Shown here: one piece after another, positions 43,601 to 54,079 of the stretch | Layout of the letters: every line of letters starts with the position of its first letter | How positions within the stretch are numbered: the stretch's first letter is position 1 | NCBI GenBank assembly: GCA_026545225.1 | Contig: CM048845.1 | Coordinates: forward strand, 51,684,033 to 51,748,032 | From: Cornus controversa | Lineage: Eukaryota; Streptophyta; Magnoliopsida; Cornales; Cornaceae | Length of the DNA: 64,000 nt | Direction of reading: 5' to 3' | The notes under the pieces: model-generated | Databases searched by the model: none | What the model saw: only the letters and a program-made list of their open reading frames with translations | What the model was told of the DNA's origin: nothing | Position numbers and translations under genes: made by a program

Positions 43601-46560
43601 CTCATAAAAGTTCAGTGTTAGATGCTCCTAAAGTGGCTAACAGAGTACTGCATCGTGCCCCTCCTTTGTTGGTTAAGCTATGCTACTGCCTAGTCATACT
43701 TGGATGAAGATTTGCATCATGTATCTAGTTAGCTTTTCTACTTTTCTGTATTTTGGCACCTTCACCTAAAAAAGGTAATTACCTATGGTGGTTCCACTTT
43801 GACGGGATGCTGAGGAAAAGAATGGAGACGGACATAATCTTTTGCACAAAGTAGCTACTTACATAATCGAATTTACGTTGTCGCACTTGTCAGCCAAAGG
43901 TTCTAGCATTGCACAAGCAATGGCCCCTATTTCTTGTATCCGCATCTAATTTCAAAGAAGGAAAAATAAGAGACTTTACTTTGTTAGTATCTCTGTAAAT
44001 GATTTTTTCATGCTCTGGAAGTCATTGCTTCATGCAATGCTAAAAAGTTCGGACTGACAAGTGAGAGGACACAGGTTCGAGTATGAGAGCAACTACTTTG
44101 CATAAAATAATGTCAAATGTTGTCTGTTTATAGCATTTCCCTCCCGCAGCACTTAGACGGGCCCAGTACTAGCAATGGCTTTTAACTTTCAATACTTCAC
44201 TCCCATTAAAGGGCCTAATGGCATTCTGTTTCATCAGAGTGCCAAGGAAAGAGTACAAGATATGAGAGCAGAGACACAAGATACTGAGGAGGCCAGAACA
44301 GAGATATTGATATAGAGGTTTCTTTTACAAAGAAACATCCCGGAGTCTAAATTACAGATTGCTGAAACAAGTCTCCAGCTAAGGTTTGAATAATTTATTC
44401 ATCGCAATAGAGCAAGATGTAAGAGTTACTCCCACCAAGAATATTTTTACGAATATCTCTGATTCAGCTCCTGATTTTTAGTATTCTATATTTGCAGTAG
44501 GTAATGAGGGGGAAATGGATTGAAATGAGAATAGGAAAAATTAAAAGGTGGTACCTCTACTGGAAAATTTGAAGGCAACAGAGGCTCTTCTCTGAAAGAG
44601 GCAGCAAATCCTAACTCTAAATATCAATGGTTAAATTTAGTGGTGTGGGATGTTAGTAGTAATAAATGACCCCCTCGAAATATAAAAATGAATAAATTAA
44701 TTAATACTTACAGTTTACGCTTTTTGGACATTTGAAATGAGAGCAAAATCTGGAAAAAGTGTAGGTATGTTACGGTGATTGATGACTTTTGTCCATGCTT
44801 CCTCAGTTGCTACAAGAATTTGGTGCAGAAAACTAAATTCTTTGCCTATAAAAGAACCCTGGATATCGATGGAGAATTTCCACATTGTGCTGGATTGAAC
44901 AGTGCCTTGGGACCACTGCACTTAACTGATCTAAACTACAATGGGTTTAAATTTACTTCAACAGACAAAGGGGGTAGGACATCTCATTTAGAGTTAATCT
45001 AACAGTGTCCTAGTTAATAATAATTGATTCTGAGAATCAACAGAAGATGAAGCTAGAATCCTTTTCCTTTTATTTTATATTTTATAAGAAATATCATTTG
45101 TTGATCAAAAGATGCTACAAGAGATGCAATTCATGTACACACATTGTTATTGTAGCAAAACAAAAACAGAACTATCAAAATGATGATTTCAAAAAGTCCA
45201 GCAACATCTATATTATCTATGTTCTATTTCAATTCATAGAGTTTTTTTTAATTTTCAAAAACTTTTGAAACTATTCTAAGATCTAAGAAGCACAAACACT
45301 TCCAAAGAGGAGCTGGAAATCAAATCTAAGAAAAATCAAACTAAATATATACATATCTATAGACATACCCAAATTAAAGGTTTATATCACCTACTGCACA
45401 CAAGGGGCAAAAGCATACACCATAATTCCCACGCAATGGGATAACGAAGTAAGAACTGTTTTACGGTCTCCACAACTCTCGTAAACTTACAAAAAAAAAA
45501 AAAAAAACTATTAACACAGACCAAAACAAGTATCTCACATAACGAGTTGTTACCAAGAAAGAGTTAGATTGTTAAATTAGACTCGACTCAACATTGCACC
45601 CCACAAATCAACACAGCAAATGCCTCAATGACTTTCATGTATAAAACTAAATCTCTCACCAGAAATTACTAATTAATGAAGGTAAACAAACAATCAATCA
45701 AATTAATTAGAAAACCTAAAGTGCATAACTAGAAGAACCCAAGTGAAGAAACAAGGAAAATGTTAGCTGGGAGTAAAGACCCATCTCCAATAGAAACAAA
45801 ATCAATCACATAGATCTAAACACAAAAACATACAGAGAGAGAAACAATAGAGAGAGAACTCTGGTAAGGCTTCAATAGAACTAATTCTGGTGGTTATAGA
45901 CCTATCCATTTGCACAAGAAAAGGAGGAACTGCCATTACAGAAGTTCTGGTGGTGGTACTAGTAGTAGTTGGGGAGTGAAACACACTGATGGGATGGGCT
46001 ACAACATTATGGAGCCTTCAGGTCCAAATGCTATATTGATGATCGAATCTTCACAAGCTGCTGGTTATGGCTACATTGGTAGGATGGTTCACAACAACAT
46101 TATAAAGAAGCCATAATAGCCAATAAACATACTCAATACACACAAAATTTGAAATTTTAAGCATCCAGCAACACATACACTTAATACACAAAAAATCCCC
46201 AATATGAAACAATTTGAAATTTCAAAGAAGCCCTAATAATAGCCAATAAACACAATACACACCAAATTTGCAATTCTAATCATCCAGCAACACACTCACA
46301 CTCAATACACAAAAAATTCCGAAAATGAAACAATTTGAAAATCCAAAGAAGCCCTTATAGCCAATAAATATACTCAATACACACCAAATTTACAATTCTA
46401 AGCATCCAACAACACACTCACACTCAATCCACAGAAAAAACCCAACCTGCAACAATGTGAAACAATTCAACAAACACTCAAACTCAAAATCCTAATCACC
46501 AATAATGGAAGACATCCAACAGTACCAAATAACTACAATAACAAGAAATCGTGAAGTCAT
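40621..46560. other. CACTA interior, no gene recognised
   Basis: About 6 kb with a (TA)n tract (40819-40840) and many short frames (up to 75 codons). I looked for TNP2 transposase, Ulp1-like protease and TNPA motifs and saw none. Near 46110-46480 there is a loosely repeated stretch with ACACACCAAATTTGCAATTC / CATCCAGCAACACACTCACA units (about 100-120 bp period, three copies). Confidence 0.4.
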
Positions 46561-46959
46561 TCAAATACACCAACCTGTACGATGAACGACTTGAGCGTAA
46601 TGAGGAAGTTACAAACTGTTGAGAGAAACTCTTGCAAGTCGTCACCGGTGGTTGTCAGATGATAGTCGATTGTTATCGTTAGAGGTAAGCCTTAGGTTGG
46701 AGTGAGAGGTAATAACTAGCAACCAGAACCAAATGAATGAAATTAGAGATGGAATGGGGGAATCGAGTGAGAGGGAAGCCCTACGGTTAGTGCTGGTGGA
46801 CTTGAACCAGAGAGAAAATTAGGGTTCTATCGAGAGGGGAAATGGACTGATCGAGAATAGGTACAGGTGATAGAATTTTTTTTTTATTTGTGTTTAATAT
46901 AATCTACTTTACTGTGGGTATGTGGCGCGAAACATTTGGCTCACAAAATTTAGATAATT

Positions 46960-47190
46960 AAAGGCGGTGGGGCAGTGTCTTCAAATACTTCTTTAGTTAT
47001 AGCAGTTCAAAACCGCCTTGAATAATATAATTATCTAAGGCGCTTTTAGTCCGTCCTGGAAACTATTTTTCATTGCGGGCCATTAAGCCCGCCTTAATAA
47101 TGTATTTTTTATAACAGGCCATGCAGGCCTGTTATAAAAAGTAACTTTTAAGACGGGCTATGCGGGCCCGCCCTAAAAAGTCTGCAATAA
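46960..47190. repeat. Right subterminal repeats of the CACTA element
   Basis: Units such as AAGGCGGTGGGGCAGTGTCTT, CAGTTCAAAACCGCCTTGAA and GGCCATTAAGCCCGCC pair with the left-end family. Confidence 0.85.
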
Positions 47191-47211
47191 AAAACTAATT
47201 TTCTTGTAGTG

Positions 47212-47862
47212 TCTGAAAATAATTACCATAGTTAGATAACCATAAATAGAAATTTTTACAAATTTTGAAAGAGAAAATTAGATTTTAGTGACCAAACCTA
47301 AACAAAATTGCTCTAAATTGACCATAAAGTTAAAAAAAGATGAATAGTGACTAAATTTAAAACTTAAATGCTAATAAGTGACCATTTGATGAAAAGATGA
47401 ATAGTGACCAAATTTAAAACTTAAATGCTAATAAGTGACCATTTGATGATTTATTACATAAATGTCCTTATAATAAATCATTTGTAACCAACCAATTTGT
47501 TGAACAAAAAATTTTTCTTCAAAAAAAAATTTCACGAAAAGGTTTACTGAAATACTCCCTACAACAAACGCATGAGGTGGCTACTCTCATACATAAAACA
47601 TAAGGAGTACCTACAACTGATAGCACACAAGTATAGAATACAAATGACAAGAACAAAAAATAATAATAAATATTGAAAGAAACTCTAAATCATATAAAAA
47701 GTAATATTAAATAAACAATTTACGAGTCTGAATAGTACAACTTGGAAGTCTCGTAACTTAAGGACCCTTAACCCAAAAGAATACAGATAAATACTCTTTA
47801 GAAAAGAACTAAGTCCCCAAACTGTAGTCTGGTAAGGATAGATGATTGTCACGCTTTGTGAA
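47212..47862. other. AT-rich spacer, no gene recognised; contains a 57 bp tandem duplication
   Basis: GATGAATAGTGAC..AATTTAAAAC units start at 47339 and 47396 (57 bp apart), nearly identical. No coding signal in the rest. Confidence 0.6.
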
Positions 47863-49275
47863 TGATAAGTGTTCAATTCTATGCATTTGAACCCTCTTTA
47901 TTGCATATGTTAGTTCCATTTTTATGATTACCGAGATATGTTTACGGTATTTTTGTGTTTTTGATGTATTGCAGGTCTTGTAGTAAATGGAGCAAAGTTT
48001 GAAGGTTTTTTTTTGCAGCTGAAGAAAAAAGTCAGAAATGCAGCCAAAGGCATCTCGATCAATCGAGATGTTGATCTCAATTGATCGAGATCTCATTTCG
48101 ATTGATCGAAATCTCGATCAATCGAGATCCAATCTCGATTAATCGAGATTCTGCAGAAGCCACTTGCCCACTTGCTCACCTACTCTCCCACTTGCAACAA
48201 AATCTCCCTTTTTGCACGACTTAGGGGGATTGTCTGACTTGAACAAGACCCTTGGGGACCTTCTTGATACATGGGATATATATATTGATATATATATATA
48301 TATATATATATGGTGGGCCCCAAGGTTGAAAAAGGAAGCCTTAAAGCACCAAAAAGCCACACAACTCACATATCTCTCAACACACATCAGATTATCCAAG
48401 GAGAGACCTTCGGGAGAGGAAGAGGAGAAGCTAAACTAGACCAAGAAGCTTCACTTTCTTCATCAATGGAAGAGTGCAAGGCAACCATGAGCAACTAACT
48501 CTTCTACTAGGGTGTTGGTTTCAACCCCTAGCCATGTAAACTTGTTCATCTTTGTAGCACTTGGGATTTGTAATTAAATGTTGATTATTTAGCCTAGTGA
48601 TCATGTACACTAATACATTTCTATTATATATTCATATGATTTTGGTTTTATTCTTGTCTTAGAGTATAATCTTCATGTGAATGCACAACATTTGCATATT
48701 CCACAAGAAGTGCAAATGATGGCTAGATAATGGTGTTTAAATGAATGTGTTGTATTTGTTTGTATAAACCATGCCAAGATAAGGTAGTTTGGATGCATGT
48801 AGGTTCACTTCTAGAGTAGGGTAATTAGATAGTTAGTTAGGTTGAAGAGCTATGCTTATTGAAGATGGATTATGATAGGTGGACAAACACATTGATCTTT
48901 TGATATGTCATTGAGGTCACAAGCCTAATGACATTGTTAGGCATTTAATTAATAAATCCCATGCTTGCTACACTTATGAACATGTGAATGGCTAGTGGTG
49001 GAAACCAGCCCTAGTTCTCTCTCCCAACTTTACTCTTTACTTTTATTGTCATTACATTCATGCAATAGTTTATAAACAAAAATTCAAAAACCTGTTTTTA
49101 GGATCAAAGTAGAATTAATCTTTCTTTAAGACAATTGCGACTAGTCCTCGTGGGATCGATACCCTGTATATAGAACCGTATCTACAAAGATTCGTGCTCT
49201 TGCAAGTCGTTAAATTATATTTTGATAAAAAGGGCAAAATTAAGCTTACAATATAATCCGAGTTTAGCCACATCA
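47863..49275 (+). repeat. 5' LTR of the host Athila-type element (1,413 bp)
   Basis: TGATAAGTGTTCAATTC to ...TTTAGCCACATCA. Homologous to the LTRs at 50831-52248 and 62442-63863 in opposite orientation but visibly more diverged. It carries a palindrome array at 48049-48151 and an extended TA tract (48279-48311) that may serve as the TATA region. Confidence 0.9.
48049..48151. promoter_or_regulatory. Near-palindrome array in LTR U3 (host element)
   Basis: Five units of the ATCTCGAT-NN-ATCGAGAT type (one as TTTCGATTGATCGAAA), about 130-260 bp upstream of the TA tract. Here the arms are mostly TCTCGAT/ATCGAGA, whereas in the nested relative they are mostly TTTCGAT/ATCGAAA. Dyad symmetry is kept by paired changes. 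Candidate binding sites for a dimeric protein. Confidence 0.65.
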
Positions 49276-49281
49276 AAATTT

Positions 49282-49299
49282 TGGCGCCGTTGCCGGGGA
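49282..49299 (+). other. Primer-binding site, tRNA-Asp type (host element)
   Basis: TGGCGCCGTTGCCGGGGA, complementary to the 3' end of plant tRNA-Asp, six bases after the LTR end. This PBS is usual for Athila-type elements. Confidence 0.92.
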
Positions 49300-49409
49300 C
49301 TACGGTGTAATTGTCGCATTTGGAAGATTAAATCTGGTTTAATTCTTAGGCTAGAAATTCTTTCATTCTTTTTTGTATATATCTTATTCTTATTGCTCAA
49401 ATTTCTTGA

Positions 49410-49756
49410 TCTCGATTGATCGAAGTGGGATTTCGATCAATCAAAATCTCGATTGATCGAGATACACATCTTGATCAATCGAGATGCACGCGATGCCTGC
49501 ACGTGAGCCGAGTTCTTATTTAAACCGTTGGGCTTCCCTCTCATTTCCACATTTTCTCCTCAGACCATCCGAATTCCTTCTCTTCTCCGAGCGATCCAAA
49601 ACTTCTCCAAGAGCCATCCCGCGCTTGATCTACCATTCCTGACCATCCACCACCGTTCGACATAGTCTGAGATCACCGCAAGCACACTCACGCCTTCTCT
49701 TCGCGGCTGCTAGTTGGTCTTCTTCTGTTTGTGCCGGGCATCATCTTCACCTTGAG
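49410..49756 (+). promoter_or_regulatory. Palindrome array, putative internal promoter and leader exon of the third ORF (host element)
   Basis: Four CGAT-NN-ATCG palindromes (49410-49480) precede a TATA-like TTATTTAAACC (49516-49526), then a CT-rich leader (TTCTCCTC, CTTCTCTTCTCC) ending CTTGAG|GTAAGTGATGCATGG. The same order occurs upstream of the intact third ORF at 55704-56346. Promoter activity is inferred. Confidence 0.55.
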
Positions 49757-50160
49757 GTAAGTGATGCATGGCTACATTTTGCGTACTTTCTTGCTATTTT
49801 TGATACTTTTACAGCGTAATAAACATAGACAGTAGATGTTGGGTTGGATGGGTGCATTTGCGATATCCGTAATGAAATTTTGCAAGTTTTGGGGGGGGGG
49901 GTTGGAATGCATGTATGGGGGAAATATTACATTCTCTTTGTTTCAAATGCTTAATGTACGGTTTGCAGCCACGACCGATCGTTTCGGTTGCATCCGCTCA
50001 AGCTGTCTTGTTGAGATCGAATTCTTTTGAATACTTGTGTCAGCACCATGGACTAGGACTTCATTTTCATTTTTTTCTTTTCTCTTCTTTTAGTTTATTC
50101 TTAGTTTAGTATTCCTCTTCTTTTATCTTGTATTTACGTAATTTTTGGAATAAAGTGTAG
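49757..50160 (+). other. Putative 5'-leader intron before the third ORF (host element)
   Basis: Donor GAG|GTAAGTGATGCATGG and acceptor GTGTAG|ACTGCTC lie 404 bp apart, 14 bp before the ATG at 50175. Both sites and the ATG spacing are conserved in the nested element (386 bp intron), while the interior has diverged. It contains a G-run near 49892. Confidence 0.6.
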
Positions 50161-50174
50161 ACTGCTCTGAGATC

Positions 50175-50830
50175 ATGGCGAGGGTGAAGAATGCCCCCGG
50201 TTCTGTTCGAGACGTGCCCGGGCGAGCCTTCCGGTCTCGGAAGTTTCACCCGGAGCAGATTTTTGACTTGAGAAAGTTCGAGACGCGTCCCGACAGTGCA
50301 TGGACTGTCGCCGAGCTCAGGAGGCGTCGCCTCGACCGATTGTGTGTGCCTCCCACTAACGTGGCACACGAGCGCTTAGTGCAGGTCTTCTACGAGCGCA
50401 TGACTTACTCCTGCATAGCACCGGACACACTAGAGACGGTCATGGGCACCATGACGATTACAATTACGCCGAGCCAGATTGCGTAGATGCTCGGTATCCC
50501 TCACCAACAGTCGCCAGATATGGTTAACCAGGACGGTCGACCGCTTTACAGGGCCACCCTTCCAGCAGACTCGACACTATTCTCCATCATGATGGACATG
50601 TGTGGCGGGGCATTTACCACCCCCAGTCACAATTGCACGTCTAAATCGATGTGCCCTAGCAGATTATGGTTCCTAGACACCGTTCTCATCAAGAACGCGT
50701 GTCCCTTGCAGCACGTGGCAGAGCGTAGAGGTGACCTCCTCCATTGCCTCTATGCTTTCCACACGGGCACGTGGTTTTCTGTCCCGTCGCTGGTATGGGG
50801 GTAGATGTTCAAGGTTTGGGACGGCCTCGT
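50175..50830 (+). pseudogene. Third ORF of the host Athila-type element, 5' part, broken by stops and by an insertion
   Basis: Starts MARVKNAPGS and stays close to the intact copy at 54080-55303. There is one in-frame TAG at 50484 (CAT in the relative) and another near 50802 (CAG in the relative). The nested element then enters at the codons for Leu-Val of WDGLV, and the frame resumes at 63864. The domain is the putative plant transposon protein type (VQVFY, ITPSQIA). High GC compared with its surroundings. Confidence 0.85.
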
Positions 50831-52248
50831 TGATGTGGTCGGAACTAAATTATATTGTAAGCTTAATTTTGCCCTTTTTATCAAAATATAATTTAACCAC
50901 TCGTAAGAGCACGAATCTTTGTAGATAAGGTTCTATATAGAGGGTATCGATCCCACGAGGACTAGTCGTTAATTGTCATAAAGTAAGATTAAGTCTACTT
51001 TAATTCTAAAGAAACAGGTTTTTGGTTTTGTGTTTAAAACTATTGCGTAAATGAAATGACGATAAAATTAAAGAGTAAAGTCGGGAGAGAGAACTAGGGT
51101 TGGTTTCCACCACTAGCCATTCACATGTTCATAAGTGTAGCAAGCATGGGGTTCATTAATTAAATGCCTAACAATGTCATTAGGCTTGTGACCTCAATGA
51201 CATATCAAAAGATCAATGTGTGTGCTAACCTATCATAATCCATCTTCAACAAGCATAGCTCTTCAACCTAACTAAATACCTAATTACCCTACTCTCTACG
51301 TAAACACTACATGCATCCAAACTACCTTGTCTTGGCATGGTCTATACAAACTAGCATCACACATTCATTTAAACACCATTATCTAACCATCATTTGCACT
51401 TCTTGTGGAATATGCAAATGTTGTGCATTCAAGTGATAAAACCTACTCTAAAACAAGAATAAATTCCATATCAAATGAATATATATAAGAAATGTATTTG
51501 TGTACATAATCACTAGGCTAAATAATCAACATTTAATTACAAATCCCCAAGAGCTACAAAGATGAACAAGTTTACATGGCTAGGGGTTGAAACCAACACC
51601 CTAGTAGAAGAGTTAGTTGCTCATGGTTGCCTTGCACCCTTCCATTGATGAAGAGAATGAAGCTTCTTGGTCTGGTTCAGCTTTTCTCTTCCTCTCCCGA
51701 AGGTCTCTCTCTTCTTCCTCTGATGTGTATCTTTAGAGCCTTGAGATATGTGGCTTTTGGTGCTTTTTGTATGCTTTTTGGCTCCTTTGGGCCCACCATA
51801 TATATATATATCATTATATATATCTCTTGTATCAAGAAGGCCCCCAAAAGTCTTGTTCAAGTCAGACAATCCCCCTAAGTCGTGCAAAAAGGGGGATTTT
51901 GTTGCAAGTGGGAGAGCAGGTGAGCAAGTGGCCAAGTGGGCTCTGCAGCATTTCGATTGATCGAAATCTCATTTCGATTGATCGAGATTTCGATCAATCG
52001 AAATGAGATTTCGATCAATCGAAATCTCGATTGATCGAAATCCACATCTCGATTGATCGAAATGCCTTGGCAACATTTTCTGATTTCATCTCTTGACTGC
52101 AGAAAGCTTCCAACTTTTCTCCATTTACTCCAATACCTGCAATACATCAAAAACACAAAAATACCGTAAACATATCTCGGTAAACGCAAAAACGGAATTA
52201 ACATATGCAATAAAGAGGGTTCAAATGCATAGAATTGAACACTTATCA
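50831..52248 (-). repeat. 3' LTR of the nested Athila-type element (1,418 bp)
   Basis: TGATGTGGTCGG...GAACACTTATCA on the plus strand, next to the PPT at 52249. Nearly identical to 62442-63863. Confidence 0.95.
51949..52064. promoter_or_regulatory. Near-palindrome array in LTR U3 (nested element, 3' LTR)
   Basis: Six units of ATTTCGAT-NN-ATCGAAAT, such as ATTTCGATTGATCGAAAT. Same place in U3 as in the host LTR, with TATATATA near 51800-51825 downstream on the minus strand. Confidence 0.65.
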
Positions 52249-52263
52249 CACCCCCAAACTTAC
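52249..52263 (-). other. Polypurine tract of the nested Athila-type element
   Basis: The minus strand reads GTAAGTTTGGGGGTG directly before TGATAAGTGTTC. Confidence 0.9.
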
Positions 52264-54079
52264 ATATTGCTAGTCCCTTAGCAATACAATATTACAAAAA
52301 TGAAATCAACTATCTTATACAAAAGTTTAATCATGCTCAGTCATCAACTAGATAAAGGGCGCTCATCCATTCATTTCACAATTGGCAAATGCAACAAGTA
52401 TTACAGAACTATGTTGTCATTAGCAAAAATGGACTTTCACAAGCTATAAATGAACGACAGTCCCCACATACTGGCCAGCCCGAACGACTATAACAATTCC
52501 AACCCCAAAATCCTCTTTGAAAAGTGAACATGCATTCTAACGTGTGGCTTTTTTCATATTTGGAGAAGAAAACGAACAAATCTGTTTTAAGAGAAAAACT
52601 CATTGAAAATGCTCAACCCGGCTGTTTCATTATCACAAAACATTCATGATTGCTCATGTGTGGATGACCGTGCAATGCTTAGCTCTTTTTGCTTTCTTGT
52701 AAGCCCATGTAGCGGCATTGGGCCAATGACTCCCAAACCAATTGGTTTTAGGGCATTAGGCGAAGAAGCACCCCTCGGACTTAATAACCGAGCTTACAAG
52801 GCGATGAGCATAAGCAAGCCATCCGCTTATTACTGCTCAACCTTACACACTTTTACACGAATATTTCCTGCTTTGAGGCATAGAAATCCGGTTTATTTAG
52901 TGAGAAGGCTTATTGCATAATTTTCTCTTTTTATTATTATTATAATTTTTTTTTTTTTTCAACAACCGGAAGAACTTATTCTCTAAGCTGTTCAGATAAA
53001 AACAGAAATTTCAAAAATTCTCCCTCAGACTTATACCCCACAATTTAAACTGCATGTGTGCGAATTTGTGCGGTTAAGGACAAATTTAGGGCAAGAACTG
53101 TACGTGCTCGAGTTTGGACAATAATGTAGACCGTTCTAGCTTACTATCAAGCTTGCAAAAGCGCGGGTATTTACAATGTTAAAGTTCTTAACTACCTGCT
53201 GCATTTACCTCGGACATTTATTCGAATGATCTTCCTTTAAAAAGCAAGACATCATAGCAAGCATGCAAAAATATCATAGAAAAAAAACTGCTCTACAATG
53301 ACACTCAATATAATGACTGAACATTGCATGCATATGCAAGTGGTATAGCATACCGCACCCCCAAACTTATATGCAACATTGTCCTCAATGCTTGGACAAG
53401 AAGAGCCAGGAAAGAAGTTACCGGGATGGCAGAATGCGAGAAAAATGGAATTCCACAGCAGCGGTCATCCTGTAAATAAGAAAAATCTGCACAGAATACC
53501 AACTGGATACCACGAGCATTACGAGGAATAAAAAGTAGATAAATAGAACATAATAAAATACTTATGCACAAACAGACAATGCCAATATCACTGTAAATCT
53601 AATGGTCTGAACTGGTGTTTCTCGATTGTCTAAGAGGTCTATGCGATAAGATATTGACTATCCAGGCGCGCTAACGTATATCACGCAAAGGGGCTGCCTT
53701 TCTTTATTATCGCCATACTGTGTTGAAGTAATCTCAACAGTATTGGGAATTGAAACCAGGCGGTAATAAACGGAAATCATCAACTGAATCGCATATAACA
53801 ATTAGACAAGTGGTACTACATACATAGTCAAAGTATAGAGAACAGATAGGTTGACGGAAAGCAAAATAAAGACAGTAAAGATAACACATGGCATAAAAGA
53901 AAATAATAAAAAAAAAGGTATTCCATATAAGTGAGAATGAGTTTTAGTACAAAGTGTACCTGCAGGTGGAATACTCAAAAAGAAACTAAACATGGCCAAC
54001 ATGGCCTATCAAAAAAAATAAAAAGAAAGAAAGAAAGAAAAATACAGAAAATAAAGCAGAAAAGATGAATAAAGTGCAG
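52264..54079 (-). other. 3' untranslated part of the nested Athila-type element
   Basis: No convincing coding sequence on the minus strand. Open frames on the opposite strand (for example 52603-52920) are antisense to the element and not credited. A second PPT-like tract lies at 53357-53371. Confidence 0.5.
53357..53371 (-). other. Second, internal polypurine tract
   Basis: The minus strand reads ATAAGTTTGGGGGTG, identical over 14 bases to the terminal PPT at 52249. It is followed by GCGGTATGC, not an LTR, so it is an internal copy about 1.1 kb upstream of the true PPT. Confidence 0.75.

Larger units (their letters stand above)
38009..47211. mobile_element. CACTA (EnSpm-type) DNA transposon, 9,203 bp (TSD TCT)
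   Basis: Both ends are CACTACAAGAAAATTAGT, a perfect 18 bp terminal inverted repeat, flanked by the 3 bp duplication TCT (38006-38008 and 47212-47214). Subterminal repeats rich in GGCGGT..CCGCC hairpins lie at about 38030-38575 and 46960-47190. I see no TNP2-type transposase or TNPA-type binding protein in the interior. The element is probably non-autonomous or decayed, or has captured DNA that I cannot identify. Confidence 0.92.
47863..50830 (+). mobile_element. Athila-type gypsy element lacking gag-pol, 5' part (host of the nested element)
   Basis: 5' LTR 47863-49275, PBS 49282-49299, then only about 100 bp of normal leader before the sequence jumps (about 49400) to what lies between pol and the third ORF in the complete relative at 50831-63863. 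It continues to the third ORF (50175 onward), which is cut at 50830 by the nested element and resumes at 63864. The 3' LTR would lie beyond the window. It is a gag-pol-deleted, non-autonomous derivative. Confidence 0.85.

Noticed and set aside
48139-48439. Several overlapping open frames within the Athila LTR (and copies at 51627-52006 and 63228-63691)
   Set aside because: They run through palindrome arrays and TA tracts on both strands in all LTR copies, with no coding constraint visible.
52603-52920. 105-codon plus-strand open frame
   Set aside because: Antisense in the 3' untranslated part of the nested Athila-type element, without homologous support.
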